Source: Prauserella shujinwangii (GTDB lineage Bacteria; Actinomycetota; Actinomycetes; Mycobacteriales; Pseudonocardiaceae). From it: 64,000 nt of DNA. Made by a program: the position numbers and the translations under genes. Below are positions 22,984 to 32,416 of this stretch, piece after piece. The notes beneath the pieces were generated by a model that saw nothing but the letters and a program-made list of their open reading frames with translations, made no database searches and was not told the origin of the DNA. How positions within the stretch are numbered: position 1 is the first letter of the stretch; the number at the start of each line of letters is the position of its first letter. The stretch spans positions 1 through 64,000 of the forward strand of contig NZ_PVNH01000010.1 of NCBI RefSeq assembly GCF_003001955.1. The letters run 5' to 3'.

Positions 22984-25070
22984 GATTCACTCCCGGCGAC
23001 GTAGGGCGGCCGGGCCGGATCGGCCCACTCCCGCATCCGGTAGCGGCCGGATTCATGGTGGAACCAGTACGTCGACGAGATCCAGTTCCGCGCGTTGGCC
23101 AGGCACGAACGCACGGTGTCGGCGATCTCCGTGGACCAGTGTCCGGCGTCGAGCAGGGTGGTGAGCCGGGCTTCGGCGGCCAGGAACCGCTCGACGCGGC
23201 GGACGGCGTGGGCGCGCACGGCGCCGGTCGCCTGTTCGAGGCCAAGGCCGCGGTGGCGCATCAGGCTGATGCCGAGGTTGTGCAACTCGCCCGCGGCCAG
23301 TTCCTTGCGCAGTGAGCACAGATCGTTGTAAGTGGAACAGAACTGCTGACTGGCCGCGACCGCCCGCCGGTAGGCCTCGTGCTCGCGGATCTCGGCAGGC
23401 AGCTCCCGGCCGGACGCCGACTCCAGGAGGTCGATCCACACGTCGTGGCCGAACGTGTCCCGCCGCAACGCCAGCAGCTCGTCCACGTCCGGGACACGAC
23501 CGGCGCGGCGGTTGCGGTACTCCTGGTCATAGGCGTCGAACACCGCGGCCATGTGCCGGGCGAACCGGGCCGCCCAATCGTCACTGAAGTCTCCGCGTAT
23601 CCGGGGCACGACGTCGGCGAACGCGGCCACCAGTGGCGGGTCGTGCGCGCTGTTCCGCTCGCCGGGTCGGCGCAGTGCCCGCCGCAGGGCCGTCGAGAGC
23701 GCCTGCCATGCCTGGTCGTGACTGGCGGCGGCGAGCACGCCGTGCTGGTCGTCCCATACGAAGAACCACGCGGAGAACTCGGCGATCGCGCGCAGGACCG
23801 GATCCGGCGCGCCGACGTAGTAACCGGCGACCAGGTCGGTGTAGCAGAGCAGGTTGTCGGTGTAGGCGTCGGCGACGTCGTCGGGCAGCAACCCGTGCGC
23901 GGCCATCCACTGGCGGGTGGAGGTGCGCAGAGACCACCGGTGCTCGTGGAACCGCCGGGGAAAGCGGTCCGCTACCACCGCGATCCGGTACTCCGGCGGC
24001 ACGATGACCGTCTCCGTCGCCACCGTGGTGCCGGTGGGCGGCATGTGCGCGGGCTGCCCACCGCGAGTGGACAGCGCTTCCAGTACCGACCAGGCGACGT
24101 CCTTCAGCGCGGCACGGTACGGCTCGGCCGCGTCCAGGCCGTCCACGATGCGTACCGCGTCGTGGACGTTGTGGCGGGCCTCGGTTTCGGCCCACTCCCG
24201 GCCACCGGCCTGCTCGACCAGTTCGGCCACGGCGGCGCTGTCCTCGCGGAGCAGGGCGGCGCCGTGGCGTCGCAACTCGTCGGCGGCCGGATGCGGGGCG
24301 CGCAGGGCGTGCACGACGGGCAGCGACCTCCTGCGGCGGGCCAGACCCGACCACACGGGACTCCCGGTCGAGGCCGGGCGTCCCCAGAGGCCCACGATGT
24401 CGTCGACGAGCTGGACCGCCATCCCCAGCGTGACACCGTAGCGATGGAACGCGAGGGCGCGCCGCCCACGCGGCGGGACGCCGGCGAGGACCGCCCCGAT
24501 CCGGCACGCCGCGCCGATCAGTTCGGCGGTCCTGTCGGTGGCTGCCTGCCTGGCCCGCTCCTCGCTGATCTCCGTGACGCGCTCGTGGGCCAGGTCCGCG
24601 GCCTGGCCGCGCAAGAGCGCCATGACCGCGTCGATGAGCACGCGCAGTGCCGCCCCCGCACGTGGAGTCTCGACGCGCGCGAGCGTGCGGGTGGCCAGCG
24701 TGTGCAGCAGGTCCCCGGCCAGCACCGCCCGGCCGGGCCCGCATGGGTCGGAGCCGGAACGCCGCTCCCGGCGGGTGCTGTCGGCGTTCATGATGTCGTC
24801 GTGGACCAGGGAGAAGTCGTGGGCCAGCTGCACCGCCACGGCGCCGGGCACGGCGTCGGGGAGGCGTCCGCCGGCAGCCTGGGCGCACAACAGGGTCAGG
24901 GTGGGCCGCAGCAGTTTCCCGTTGGTGCCGGTGATCCGATGGCAGTCCGGGCCTGCGGCGCCGAGCGTATACGCGCTGGGCTGACCGAGCTCCGGCGGCA
25001 GGCCCTCGAATGCCGCGCGCATCCCGTCGTGCAGAGCGCCCGAGTAGGAATCCAGAATAGACAAGTTCAT
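22980..25070 (-). CDS. Fused polyprenyl synthase - class I terpene cyclase
   Basis: A 696-residue two-domain protein. Residues ~1-335 are a trans-prenyltransferase: NGKLLRPTLTLL, first Asp-rich motif LVHDDIMNAD (Asp91, 92, 97, with Asn95 where relatives have Asp), second motif LVDDIVGLWGR (223-224). The GKPV...KKSLPV block is changed to GSPV...RRRSLPV. A ~30-residue Thr/Pro linker leads to the cyclase (~365-685): FFVWDDQHG (Asp440-441), RRDTFG (536-541), NSE motif YNDLCSLRKE (Asn582, Ser586, Glu590) and the Arg-Tyr pair GRYRM (676-677). All cyclase motifs are intact. The prenyltransferase changes raise the question whether it still makes GGPP. The gene order mirrors the separate pair at 8-10 kb. 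It overlaps the P450 remnant. Confidence 0.9.
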   Translation of the reverse strand: MNLSILDSYSGALHDGMRAAFEGLPPELGQPSAYTLGAAGPDCHRITGTNGKLLRPTLTLLCAQAAGGRLPDAVPGAVAVQLAHDFSLVHDDIMNADSTRRERRSGSDPCGPGRAVLAGDLLHTLATRTLARVETPRAGAALRVLIDAVMALLRGQAADLAHERVTEISEERARQAATDRTAELIGAACRIGAVLAGVPPRGRRALAFHRYGVTLGMAVQLVDDIVGLWGRPASTGSPVWSGLARRRRSLPVVHALRAPHPAADELRRHGAALLREDSAAVAELVEQAGGREWAETEARHNVHDAVRIVDGLDAAEPYRAALKDVAWSVLEALSTRGGQPAHMPPTGTTVATETVIVPPEYRIAVVADRFPRRFHEHRWSLRTSTRQWMAAHGLLPDDVADAYTDNLLCYTDLVAGYYVGAPDPVLRAIAEFSAWFFVWDDQHGVLAAASHDQAWQALSTALRRALRRPGERNSAHDPPLVAAFADVVPRIRGDFSDDWAARFARHMAAVFDAYDQEYRNRRAGRVPDVDELLALRRDTFGHDVWIDLLESASGRELPAEIREHEAYRRAVAASQQFCSTYNDLCSLRKELAAGELHNLGISLMRHRGLGLEQATGAVRAHAVRRVERFLAAEARLTTLLDAGHWSTEIADTVRSCLANARNWISSTYWFHHESGRYRMREWADPARPPYVAGSES

Positions 25071-25604
25071 CGCAACATGGCCCCCAGCAGGTCGGGTCGC
25101 AGAACGCCTTTCGCGGCAACATGTTCCGTGAACTCATCGTGGCCGACCCGTGGCCGCGGGGCGACTGCTGAACGGGTGGCTTGCCGATCTTCCCCCGGCC
25201 CCCCAGTTGGTCACCTTCCGTGCTCACGCCCGCTGCCCGGCCGCCGAGCAACGCCACTTCCGAGGCTCCCGGCCGTACCGTCGCCGGCCGGGCACCACCA
25301 CGGTCACCGTCCACCGGACGTACGGGCCGCGGTGCCGAACCGAGCACAGGCCCGGGCAGCGGGCACAGTGTCGGGCGGTTCGGCCACGGTCAGCGCGAAC
25401 GGGTGACCGGCGGGGATCGTGCCGGTGGTGGCGTCGCCGGGGAGCCGTGATCCCGCGGCCGCCTGTCTCGATGGCGTCGGCCCGTCAGCCCGTCCGGCAG
25501 GCCACTGACCCGACCCACCGCGGCGGGTGGAAGCCACCGTGACCTCGCCGACCGCGGATACCGACGTTCCGTGGTCGGCGGGCCGCTCCCGCCGCGCTCC
25601 TGGG
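25071..25604. other. Gene-free stretch upstream of the fusion
   Basis: 534 bases without an intact gene. A minus-strand scrap at about 25387-25456 reads GDATTGTIPAGHPFALTVAE, which looks like a P450 strand region (xIPAGxxxxLxxA) but is too short to assign. The fusion-gene promoter must lie just above 25070; a GGGGG tract precedes its ATG. Confidence 0.3.
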
Positions 25605-26594
25605 TCAGCCGCGGGCCATCGCGATCACGCCGCCGAGCCGGTCACCGGCCTCGTAGATCATGTACGGCACGCCGCGGTCGGTGCCGAACGCCGGCGCCGC
25701 GGCCCGGCCGTTCTCCGGCGCGGCCGAGCCGGAATCGTAGAAGACGCCGAGATGTTCACGACGTGTGAAGTCGGCACCGACCTCGGTGATGAGGATGTTG
25801 CCGCCGCTGTCCCGGTCGGTGTGGTAGACGACATACGCGCTGCCGCCGCGCTTCAGCAGGTGTGGCCCGGACAGGTTAACCGCACCGACTTCCGTGGGGT
25901 GGACGAGCGGCTCCGGGGCGAACTGCCAGTCACGCCCGTCGGCCGACCAGCCCCAGCAGATGTCGCGCCGGTTCGCGGTGGTGTTGCGCATGAACACCAT
26001 GACGTACCTGGCGCCGCGGGCGGGGAGGTCGTGCCGGAAGACCCTGGCGTAGGAGGTCTCCGTCGCGCCGTGCGGCAGCATCGCGGTGTTCAGCACGATC
26101 TTGTCGTAGGTGAAGTGGATGCCGTCCTGCGAACGGGCGAGACGGGTGGTGTCGTTCTCCCCGTGGAAGTACAGCCACAGCTCGCGGTGCCCAGGGTGCC
26201 ACAGCACGTGGGGCGACGAGACGTGGGTGACGTCGTAGTGCGGACTCCACCTGTTGCTGACGATCGGGTTGTGCGGGTACTCGGTGAACGGTCCTTCCAG
26301 TGAGTCGCCGTACGCCAGGCAGATCCCACCGGGCTTGTCGTGTGGGGCGTAGTAGAGATAGTAGCGGCCGAGTGGGTCGCTGAGCCTGTCGTACACCCCG
26401 CGCACACAGGGAAAGATGATCTCGCCGGTGGGGTTGTAGGCGAGCTGCTCCGGTCGCAGCAGCGTCCGGACGTAGCGGTAGTCGGGAAAGCCGCCCGGCG
26501 CGGCGAGGGCGGGGCCGCTCGCGAGCGCGCCGGAGGCCAGCATGGTGGCGCCCGCTGTGGTGGCCTGGAGGAACCGGCGGCGGTTGAACGTCAT
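25605..26594 (-). CDS. Tat-exported five-bladed beta-propeller protein (GH43-like fold)
   Basis: A 329-residue protein with a twin-arginine signal (NRRRFLQATTAGATMLASG). The mature part has repeated propeller blades: YYLYYAPHDKPGGICLAYGD, HVSSPHVLWHPGHRELWLYF, RYVMVFMRNTT and SAYVVYHTDRDSGGN. This resembles GH43/GH117-type glycosidases or their non-catalytic relatives. The acidic triad cannot be assigned with certainty. The ATG at 26594 is chosen over the TTG three codons earlier because AAGGAG sits nine bases upstream. It is the last gene of the LacI operon, so it probably processes the compound the operon uses. Confidence 0.7.
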   Translation of the reverse strand: MTFNRRRFLQATTAGATMLASGALASGPALAAPGGFPDYRYVRTLLRPEQLAYNPTGEIIFPCVRGVYDRLSDPLGRYYLYYAPHDKPGGICLAYGDSLEGPFTEYPHNPIVSNRWSPHYDVTHVSSPHVLWHPGHRELWLYFHGENDTTRLARSQDGIHFTYDKIVLNTAMLPHGATETSYARVFRHDLPARGARYVMVFMRNTTANRRDICWGWSADGRDWQFAPEPLVHPTEVGAVNLSGPHLLKRGGSAYVVYHTDRDSGGNILITEVGADFTRREHLGVFYDSGSAAPENGRAAAPAFGTDRGVPYMIYEAGDRLGGVIAMARG

Positions 26595-26630
26595 CGTCTT
26601 CAACTCCTTTGTGGAAGGACGGTGGGACTG

Positions 26631-27926
26631 TCAAAGCTGGGTCGCGGCCGTGACGATCAGTCCGCCGAGTGCGACGCACCACACGTACGGCAGCGTGCGC
26701 ACCATCACCTGCTGCGGACTGATGCCGGAGTACTGCGCCGCCCACACGGTCTGCGTGCTCGTCGGATCGGCGACGCCGAACACCTGGTTGTACGAGGCGG
26801 TCAGGCCGAGCACAGCCACGGCCGGGTAGATGCCGGCGGAGATGAGTACGCCCGCGATGCCCGCGCCGAGGCCGAACACGTTGAGCGGGCCCCGGTAGAG
26901 ACACAACGGGGTCAGCAGCGCGAAGACCACCACGAAGATCACCGGGTGTCCCGGGCTGATCGCGGTGACGAGCGGGTTGAGCGCCTCGACCGCACCGGGG
27001 AGCGTCACCGCGGCGAGCAGGATGCCGATCGCCACGAACAGCGCGATGGGCGGGGCGGCGATGTCGAAGGCGCCGTACAACGTGCGCAGCAGCCGCTTGC
27101 TCATCTCCCGTGGCCGCGTGGTGGTCACCAGGGCGTACAGCACCCCGGCGAGCATCGACGGGATGATCGCCAGTTCGAAGCCGAGCGCGAGCACCAGCGG
27201 CACGAGCGGAGCGAGCAGGGCGTACCACGGCGCGTCGCCCAGCTGCCGCGCCCGGTTGCGGCGCCGGTCGGCAGCGGAGCGTTCCCCCGGCGCCGCCAGC
27301 GACCAGGTGTGCTCGACGCCCTTGCGGCGGGTCTCGATGAGGACGAACAGCACGGCGAACACCACGGCGAACGGAAACAGCTTGAGCATGAAGCCGCGCA
27401 CCGTGTCGACCGGCAGGTTCAGGGTGGTGGAGAAGAACTGCCAGATCGGCAGCTCGAACGGCATGCCGGCGGCGATTCCCATCAGGATGGTGCCCGCGGC
27501 CGTCGTCTTCGGCACGCCGACCGCGATCATCGCGGGGATGCCGATGATGCCCGCCATCATGGCCGCGGGCGCGGACCCGGTGACGGTGCCGACGAGCGCG
27601 GAGACGAGCAGCACGCCGAGTGCCACCACGGTGGGCCGGTCGCCGCCGAACTCGACGATCTTGCGGACGAGCGTGCTGGCGATGCCGGTCTCGGCCATCA
27701 GCTTGCCCATCCAGGATCCGATGAGGACGGCGAGCATGGTGGCGGCCTGCGCCACGGCGCCTTCCTGGAGCACCGTGTCGATGATGCTGTTCTCGCCGGT
27801 GAACGGGGCGCCCACGACCGCCGCGATGGCCACGGCCAACAGCACGAGGGTGAAGGCGGTCGGCAGCTTGCGCGTGAGCATCAGGCCGACCCCGGCCAGC
27901 ATGAGCAGGAGGATGACGATTCCCAT
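26631..27926 (-). CDS. Multi-pass anion/organic-acid transporter (ion transporter superfamily)
   Basis: A 431-residue integral membrane protein with about 11-12 hydrophobic helices. The pattern MGIVILLLMLAGVGLMLTRK, a pair of re-entrant-like regions (GTVTGSAPAAMMAGIIGIPA and CLYRGPLNVFGLGAGIAG), and a cytoplasmic loop around residues 200-235 fit the GntP/CitM/DcuC-like group of the ion transporter superfamily. It would import an organic acid, the substrate of this operon. Position between the HyuA-like enzymes and the exported propeller supports uptake of a degradation product. The exact family is uncertain. Confidence 0.75.
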   Translation of the reverse strand: MGIVILLLMLAGVGLMLTRKLPTAFTLVLLAVAIAAVVGAPFTGENSIIDTVLQEGAVAQAATMLAVLIGSWMGKLMAETGIASTLVRKIVEFGGDRPTVVALGVLLVSALVGTVTGSAPAAMMAGIIGIPAMIAVGVPKTTAAGTILMGIAAGMPFELPIWQFFSTTLNLPVDTVRGFMLKLFPFAVVFAVLFVLIETRRKGVEHTWSLAAPGERSAADRRRNRARQLGDAPWYALLAPLVPLVLALGFELAIIPSMLAGVLYALVTTTRPREMSKRLLRTLYGAFDIAAPPIALFVAIGILLAAVTLPGAVEALNPLVTAISPGHPVIFVVVFALLTPLCLYRGPLNVFGLGAGIAGVLISAGIYPAVAVLGLTASYNQVFGVADPTSTQTVWAAQYSGISPQQVMVRTLPYVWCVALGGLIVTAATQL

Positions 27927-27935
27927 GGCGGTACC

Positions 27936-28577
27936 TCAGTTCCGTACGAGGGCCCGGATCGCGCTGGCGAGCGCGGCGGTGAGCAGAAGGGGGCTGCGGC
28001 CGAGACCTGTGCGGGCGGCGGCGTAGCCGTGCGCGGCGAGTTCCTCGGAACCGGCGACGTGACCGGTGATCCGGAACCTGCCGACGCGCAGGGCGGTGTG
28101 CCCGAGCCGCTCACGCAGCGCGCGTCGCAGGGCGGCGTCGCCGTGCAGCAGGCGGTGCGCGTCCTCGTGCGCGAGAGCCGTCGCGCGCAGGGCGCCCTCG
28201 GCGTACCAGTCGCGCCAGCCGAGCAGATCGACGAGCTCCTCGCCGAGGGCGAGAGTGTCGGTGAACAGCTCCACCGTGGGGGTGGGCCGGGACACGTACC
28301 GGGCGAGCAGGAGCCGGTCGATGCCGCCGGGGCGCTCGACGACACGCGGTTCCGCGGCCGCGCACCGGCTCCGGAGCCGGGTACCGAACCCCGTCGCCGT
28401 CTCCGCCCAGTGGCGCAGCAGCGCCGGGTCGCGATGCTCGTGCGTCGGGGTGTCCGCCAGCAGCCGGGCGCCGAGTTCCACGTCGTCCAGCTCCGCCAGC
28501 GGCGCGCACTCGGCACGCAGCGCGTCGCGGCGGACCCGGCCGAGGCGGCCGAGGGCGGCGGTGACCGTGCGGGTCAT
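27936..28577 (-). CDS. Uncharacterised protein of the HyuA operon
   Basis: A 213-residue helical Arg/Ala/Leu-rich cytosolic protein. It overlaps the HyuA-like gene by 4 bases and so is translationally coupled. Motifs seen include CAAAEPRVVERPGGIDRLLL, ALAHEDAHRLLHGDAAL and TALRVGRFRITGHVAGSEEL. I do not recognise a family. Its coupling suggests a subunit or partner of the HyuA-like enzyme, replacing the usual HyuB. Confidence 0.6.
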   Translation of the reverse strand: MTRTVTAALGRLGRVRRDALRAECAPLAELDDVELGARLLADTPTHEHRDPALLRHWAETATGFGTRLRSRCAAAEPRVVERPGGIDRLLLARYVSRPTPTVELFTDTLALGEELVDLLGWRDWYAEGALRATALAHEDAHRLLHGDAALRRALRERLGHTALRVGRFRITGHVAGSEELAAHGYAAARTGLGRSPLLLTAALASAIRALVRN

Positions 28578-30703
28578 GACCGGGGCTCCAGCACCGCGAT
28601 CACCGGTTCGTCGGCCGCGCGTGAGCCCAGTTCGCTGCGTGCCAGGGCCAGCAGCGGTCCCGCCTCCAGCACGCCGGAGAGATCCGCGATGCGGGAACCG
28701 AGCAGCAGGCGCAGGGCCGGTGCGCGAACGCCGCCGTCGCCATAGGAGGTGGACTCGTGGATCAGGCGGGTCAGCAGCTCCGGCGCCGCGCCGACCGTGG
28801 TGCTCGCGACCTGCGCGTCGGCGGCGTGCAGGCGGACCACCCCGTCGGCGTCGAGGACGCGGACCGGGCGGCGGGGTTTGCGGAAGCGGCGGCGGAGGGT
28901 GGTGCCGTAGACGGTGTGGGCGGGGGTGGCGGCGAGCACGTCCACCGCCGACGGGTCGGTCTTGAGACTGGCCGCCGCCGCGACGAGGCGCTCGCCATCG
29001 TCGGTACGGTGCGCCCGGTCCTGGGTGCGCAGCTCGGTGGCGCCGGTGGCGACAGCCCGCACGGTGTTGGTCTGTGGGTCGACCGTGACCTCGACCTCCA
29101 CCGCGTCCGGTGTGGCGCCCTGCGCCACGACCGCGGTCTCCGCCTCGGCTCGCACGCCGAGGATCTGCTCCTGGGTCGCACCGGGGATGATCCGCTCGAC
29201 CTGCTCCCGGACCAGGGCGAGTGCCACACCGATGGGGCTGATCACCTCGTTGTGCGCGGCGATCCGGCCCTCGAGGCCGGTGGCGGCGGCCAGCTGCGGG
29301 GTGACGGCGGCCGCGCCGCCCCCGCCGCCGACGAGCACGGTGGCGTCGCGGTCGAGGCGGTAGTCGCCGATCAGCGCGTCCACCACGTCACGCACCTGCC
29401 GCACGCCCGCGTCCAGCACCCGCGTCGCGGCGCCCTCGACGTCCGTGCCGAGCGCCCGCGCGAGCGGCGTGAGCGCCGCGACGGCCACCGTCGGGTCACC
29501 GGCGGCGAAGTCGCCGCGCGGGACCCGGCCGAGTGCGTTGGCCGCGCAGGTCATCGTGATGGCGAAGCGGCCGCCCGCGGCGTCGAGCACCACGTAGTCG
29601 CCCGGGTCGCCCGGCAGCGGGTTCACGGTGGCGAGCGTCGCGTCGCGCAGGTCCTCCGGTGCCGCGTAGCAGGCGTACGGCAGGCCCGCGATGTGCGCGC
29701 TGCGCGGCCCGACGGCGTGCACCCGGCCTCCGGCGAGCCGCACCATGGAACCACCGCCGACGCCGACCGTGCGTATGTCCAACGCGGACAGGTAGGACGA
29801 CCGGCCGAGAATGGTGGCGTGCCTGACGGTGACCTTGCCGCGGCGGATGACGCTGATGTCCGTGGACGTGCCGCCGGTCTCCAGGAACACGCCCTCGCTC
29901 ACCCGTTCCTGCATCAGCGCCCCGGCCACTCCGGCCGCGGGTCCGGACAGGACGGTCAGCAGCGGCCGCCGCCGCATCTCGGTGAGTGACATGACCCCGC
30001 CGTCGCAGCGCATCACCATCAGTGGTGCGCGCACCCCGGCCTTCCGGATGCTGCGGTCCACGAGATCGGCGGTGGCCAGCATCTTCGGCATGATCGCCGC
30101 GTTGACCACGGCGGTGCGGGTGCGCTTGCGCAGCCCGTAGAGCGAGGCGATCTCGTGCGCGGCGGTCATCGGCAGCCCGTACGGGCGGGCGGCTTCGAGC
30201 ACCGCTTCCTCGCCGTCCGGCAGGTCGACGCTGAACGGCTCGCTGGCCACGAGGACTTCGGCGCCTGCCTTGGTGACCTCCTCGATCGCGGCGTGCACGG
30301 CCGCGGTGTCGCCGGGATCGGGCACGTGCGCGTAGTGCAGCGGAAGCCGCTTACCCTGGGCGAGCTCCAGGTTCGCCAGCCCGGCGAGCCGCCTGGTCGG
30401 CACGGCGCCGGGGCCGCTGCCGATGCCGATCAACCCGACGGGTGCCACGTCGCCTTCGAGCAGGGCGTTCGTGGCCTGGGTGGTGCCGTGGGCGAGGAAC
30501 GCGACGTCCTCCGGCGTGCGGCCGACGTCCTTCAGCAGCCGGTTCAGCGCCTCGACGATCCCGTGTGCGACACCGTCGGGATGGTGGTGGCTGGTCGGGA
30601 CCTTCACCTGAGCGACGAGCTCCAGCGTGGTGGAGTCGATCGCGACGGCGTCGGTGAAGGTCCCACCCACGTCGATGCCGACGCGGATGCGGTCCGGGGC
30701 CAA
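28574..30703 (-). CDS. Hydantoinase/oxoprolinase family protein (HyuA-like)
   Basis: A 709-residue protein of the ATP-dependent hydantoinase A/acetophenone carboxylase family. It has an ASKHA-type N-terminus RIRVGIDVGGTFTDAVAID, FLAHGTTQATNALLEGD, SGPAAGVAGAL, ETGGTSTDISVI and VGVGGGSMVRL. It would phosphorylate or open a cyclic amide, urea or ketone substrate with ATP. A HyuB partner is not in the window, which is unusual. The TTG at 30703 is chosen as start because AAGGAGG sits eight bases before it; a GTG at 30712 lies directly against the same site. It is downstream of the FAD oxidoreductase in the LacI operon. Confidence 0.85.
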   Translation of the reverse strand: MAPDRIRVGIDVGGTFTDAVAIDSTTLELVAQVKVPTSHHHPDGVAHGIVEALNRLLKDVGRTPEDVAFLAHGTTQATNALLEGDVAPVGLIGIGSGPGAVPTRRLAGLANLELAQGKRLPLHYAHVPDPGDTAAVHAAIEEVTKAGAEVLVASEPFSVDLPDGEEAVLEAARPYGLPMTAAHEIASLYGLRKRTRTAVVNAAIMPKMLATADLVDRSIRKAGVRAPLMVMRCDGGVMSLTEMRRRPLLTVLSGPAAGVAGALMQERVSEGVFLETGGTSTDISVIRRGKVTVRHATILGRSSYLSALDIRTVGVGGGSMVRLAGGRVHAVGPRSAHIAGLPYACYAAPEDLRDATLATVNPLPGDPGDYVVLDAAGGRFAITMTCAANALGRVPRGDFAAGDPTVAVAALTPLARALGTDVEGAATRVLDAGVRQVRDVVDALIGDYRLDRDATVLVGGGGGAAAVTPQLAAATGLEGRIAAHNEVISPIGVALALVREQVERIIPGATQEQILGVRAEAETAVVAQGATPDAVEVEVTVDPQTNTVRAVATGATELRTQDRAHRTDDGERLVAAAASLKTDPSAVDVLAATPAHTVYGTTLRRRFRKPRRPVRVLDADGVVRLHAADAQVASTTVGAAPELLTRLIHESTSYGDGGVRAPALRLLLGSRIADLSGVLEAGPLLALARSELGSRAADEPVIAVLEPRS

Positions 30704-30737
30704 TGTGGACACCTCCTTGTGTCGTGGGCCGTGGGGG

Positions 30738-32366
30738 CTAGTAGCCGCGGATGTCGGGCCAGTGGCGCTGCACGCCGGCCCGGTCGAGCACGCGGGCGAA
30801 CTCGTCGAACCGCTTGTCCTCCTCCTGCACCTGATGCGGCTGCACGTTCTCGGCGAGGCAATGGGCGGCGAGCGCTCCCGCCACCTCGCCGACGTTCCAC
30901 TCCACGGGGTGGAGGCGGTAGCAGCCGTTGGTGATGTGGGTGGTGCCGATGTTCTTGCCCGCAGGCAGCAGGTTGCGAACCCGGCGCGGCACGAGCGCAC
31001 CGAGCGGGATCTCGAACGGCACGGAGCCGATGTCGACGTACTGGTCACCCCCGGTGGAGGGATGCAGGTCGATGCGGTAGCCACCGATCCCGACGGAGTC
31101 GCGGTGCCGGGTGCCGCCGTACGGGCCGACGAGGTCGATGGCGACGTCGTGTTCGGTGACGGTCGTGACGGCCTTGATGCGGCGGCTCTCGCGGACGTAC
31201 GCGGACTTCGCGAGGCCATCGGCGGTGCCGGTGATGTCGGGGCGGAGCCGCAGACCGGGGAAGCCGGTGCCGCCGTCGGGGCGCGGGGCCTCGGTTTGCA
31301 GCCAGTACAGGACGGACAGCGACAGCTCCCTGGCCCCGGCGAGCGCCTCGCGGGCGGTCTGTTCACCAGCGCCGACGAGCGGCTTGAGCCAGTAGTCGTT
31401 GAGCGGCCAGTTGACGAGGGTGATGTCCGAGTCGAAGGCGCCGGGCCGGTGCAGCCTGCGGGCGAGGATACGGCGGAAGCCCCACAGTTCCTTGTCGCCC
31501 GCGTCGGCGCTCTGGTCGGCGTTGATGTCGAGCGGGTCGACGTCCGGGTTGGGGACGAAGGTGCGCTCGACCGGCGCGAGTGTGCGCGGATCGGGAGCCA
31601 GGAAGCCGAGCAGCGGGCCGGGCCAGAAGTCCGGGCGGTACGAGCGCCAGAAGTCGTAACCGGCGGGCCGGTCGATGGTGTGGTCCGCGCCCTCGTGGTG
31701 GGAGACGGCGAAGCAGACGGTGATGCCCTGCTGGTTCAGCGGGTCGGCGATCTCGGGGGCGTGGGGCTCGTCGAACTCGGCGCGGGACTCGGCGCCGAGC
31801 GCGTGCTCGACAGCCGCCAGGTCCAGCAGCTCCCCGGTTTCGGTGGCGTCGATGACATACGGGGCCGCGACCGTGTGCCGGGCGCCGTCGCGGACGTCCT
31901 CCAGCGTGACGGCGCGGACGGTGTCCCCGTCGGCCTGGGCGGAGACGGGCCGGTGTTCGGTGAGCACGGTGAGCCTGCCCGCCGTGCGGTGCGGGGCGAG
32001 CATCGACTCCAGTACGGCGAGCGCGACCCTCGGCTCGTGGCAGAGCTTGCTGACCCGCCCGGCGCCCGGGTTGAGCCGCGGCAGGTCGAGAGCGTCGGCG
32101 CGCAGCGGATACCAGCGGCGGTAGTGGTCGCGGATCGCCTCACGCAGTGCCCGGTAGGTGGCGGTGACGCCGAACTGCTCCACCCAGGGGTGTTCGTCCG
32201 GCGGCACGGCCTGCGCGGTGAGCTGGCCGCCGATCCAGTCGGTCTCCTCGGTCAGGACGGCGTTTCGCCCGGCCCGGCAGACGGCGAGCGCGGCGGCGAC
32301 GCCGCCCAGCCCGCCGCCCACGATGAGGACGTCGGTCTCGGCCGGAGTGGTGGTGGGGGTAGGCAT
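30738..32366 (-). CDS. FAD-dependent oxidoreductase
   Basis: A 542-residue flavoprotein. The Rossmann FAD motif is at the N-terminus (DVLIVGGGLGGVAAALAVCR, ending with TEETDWIGGQLTAQ). PYVIDATETGELLDLA and NLLPAGKNIGTTHITNGCYR are typical of the FAD_oxidored (PF12831) group, in which a substrate is dehydrogenated or hydroxylated; several members occur in sugar-acid or heterocycle degradation clusters. ATG start at 32366 with AAGGAG upstream. It is first structural gene after lacI. The substrate is unknown. Confidence 0.85.
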   Translation of the reverse strand: MPTPTTTPAETDVLIVGGGLGGVAAALAVCRAGRNAVLTEETDWIGGQLTAQAVPPDEHPWVEQFGVTATYRALREAIRDHYRRWYPLRADALDLPRLNPGAGRVSKLCHEPRVALAVLESMLAPHRTAGRLTVLTEHRPVSAQADGDTVRAVTLEDVRDGARHTVAAPYVIDATETGELLDLAAVEHALGAESRAEFDEPHAPEIADPLNQQGITVCFAVSHHEGADHTIDRPAGYDFWRSYRPDFWPGPLLGFLAPDPRTLAPVERTFVPNPDVDPLDINADQSADAGDKELWGFRRILARRLHRPGAFDSDITLVNWPLNDYWLKPLVGAGEQTAREALAGARELSLSVLYWLQTEAPRPDGGTGFPGLRLRPDITGTADGLAKSAYVRESRRIKAVTTVTEHDVAIDLVGPYGGTRHRDSVGIGGYRIDLHPSTGGDQYVDIGSVPFEIPLGALVPRRVRNLLPAGKNIGTTHITNGCYRLHPVEWNVGEVAGALAAHCLAENVQPHQVQEEDKRFDEFARVLDRAGVQRHWPDIRGY

Positions 32367-32416
32367 GCGGTGGGTGGCTCCTTGCTCGTGCTGGTTGTGC
32401 TGGTCGGGTCGTCGGG

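Noticed and set aside
25387-25456. Possible P450 or hydrolase strand fragment upstream of the terpene fusion
   Set aside because: A single IPAG-like motif fits several families; there is no second motif in the frame.
26340-28745. An 801-codon plus-strand open frame opposite the transporter
   Set aside because: Low-complexity Gly/Glu/His/Asp translation of the transporter antisense; no motifs or start signal.
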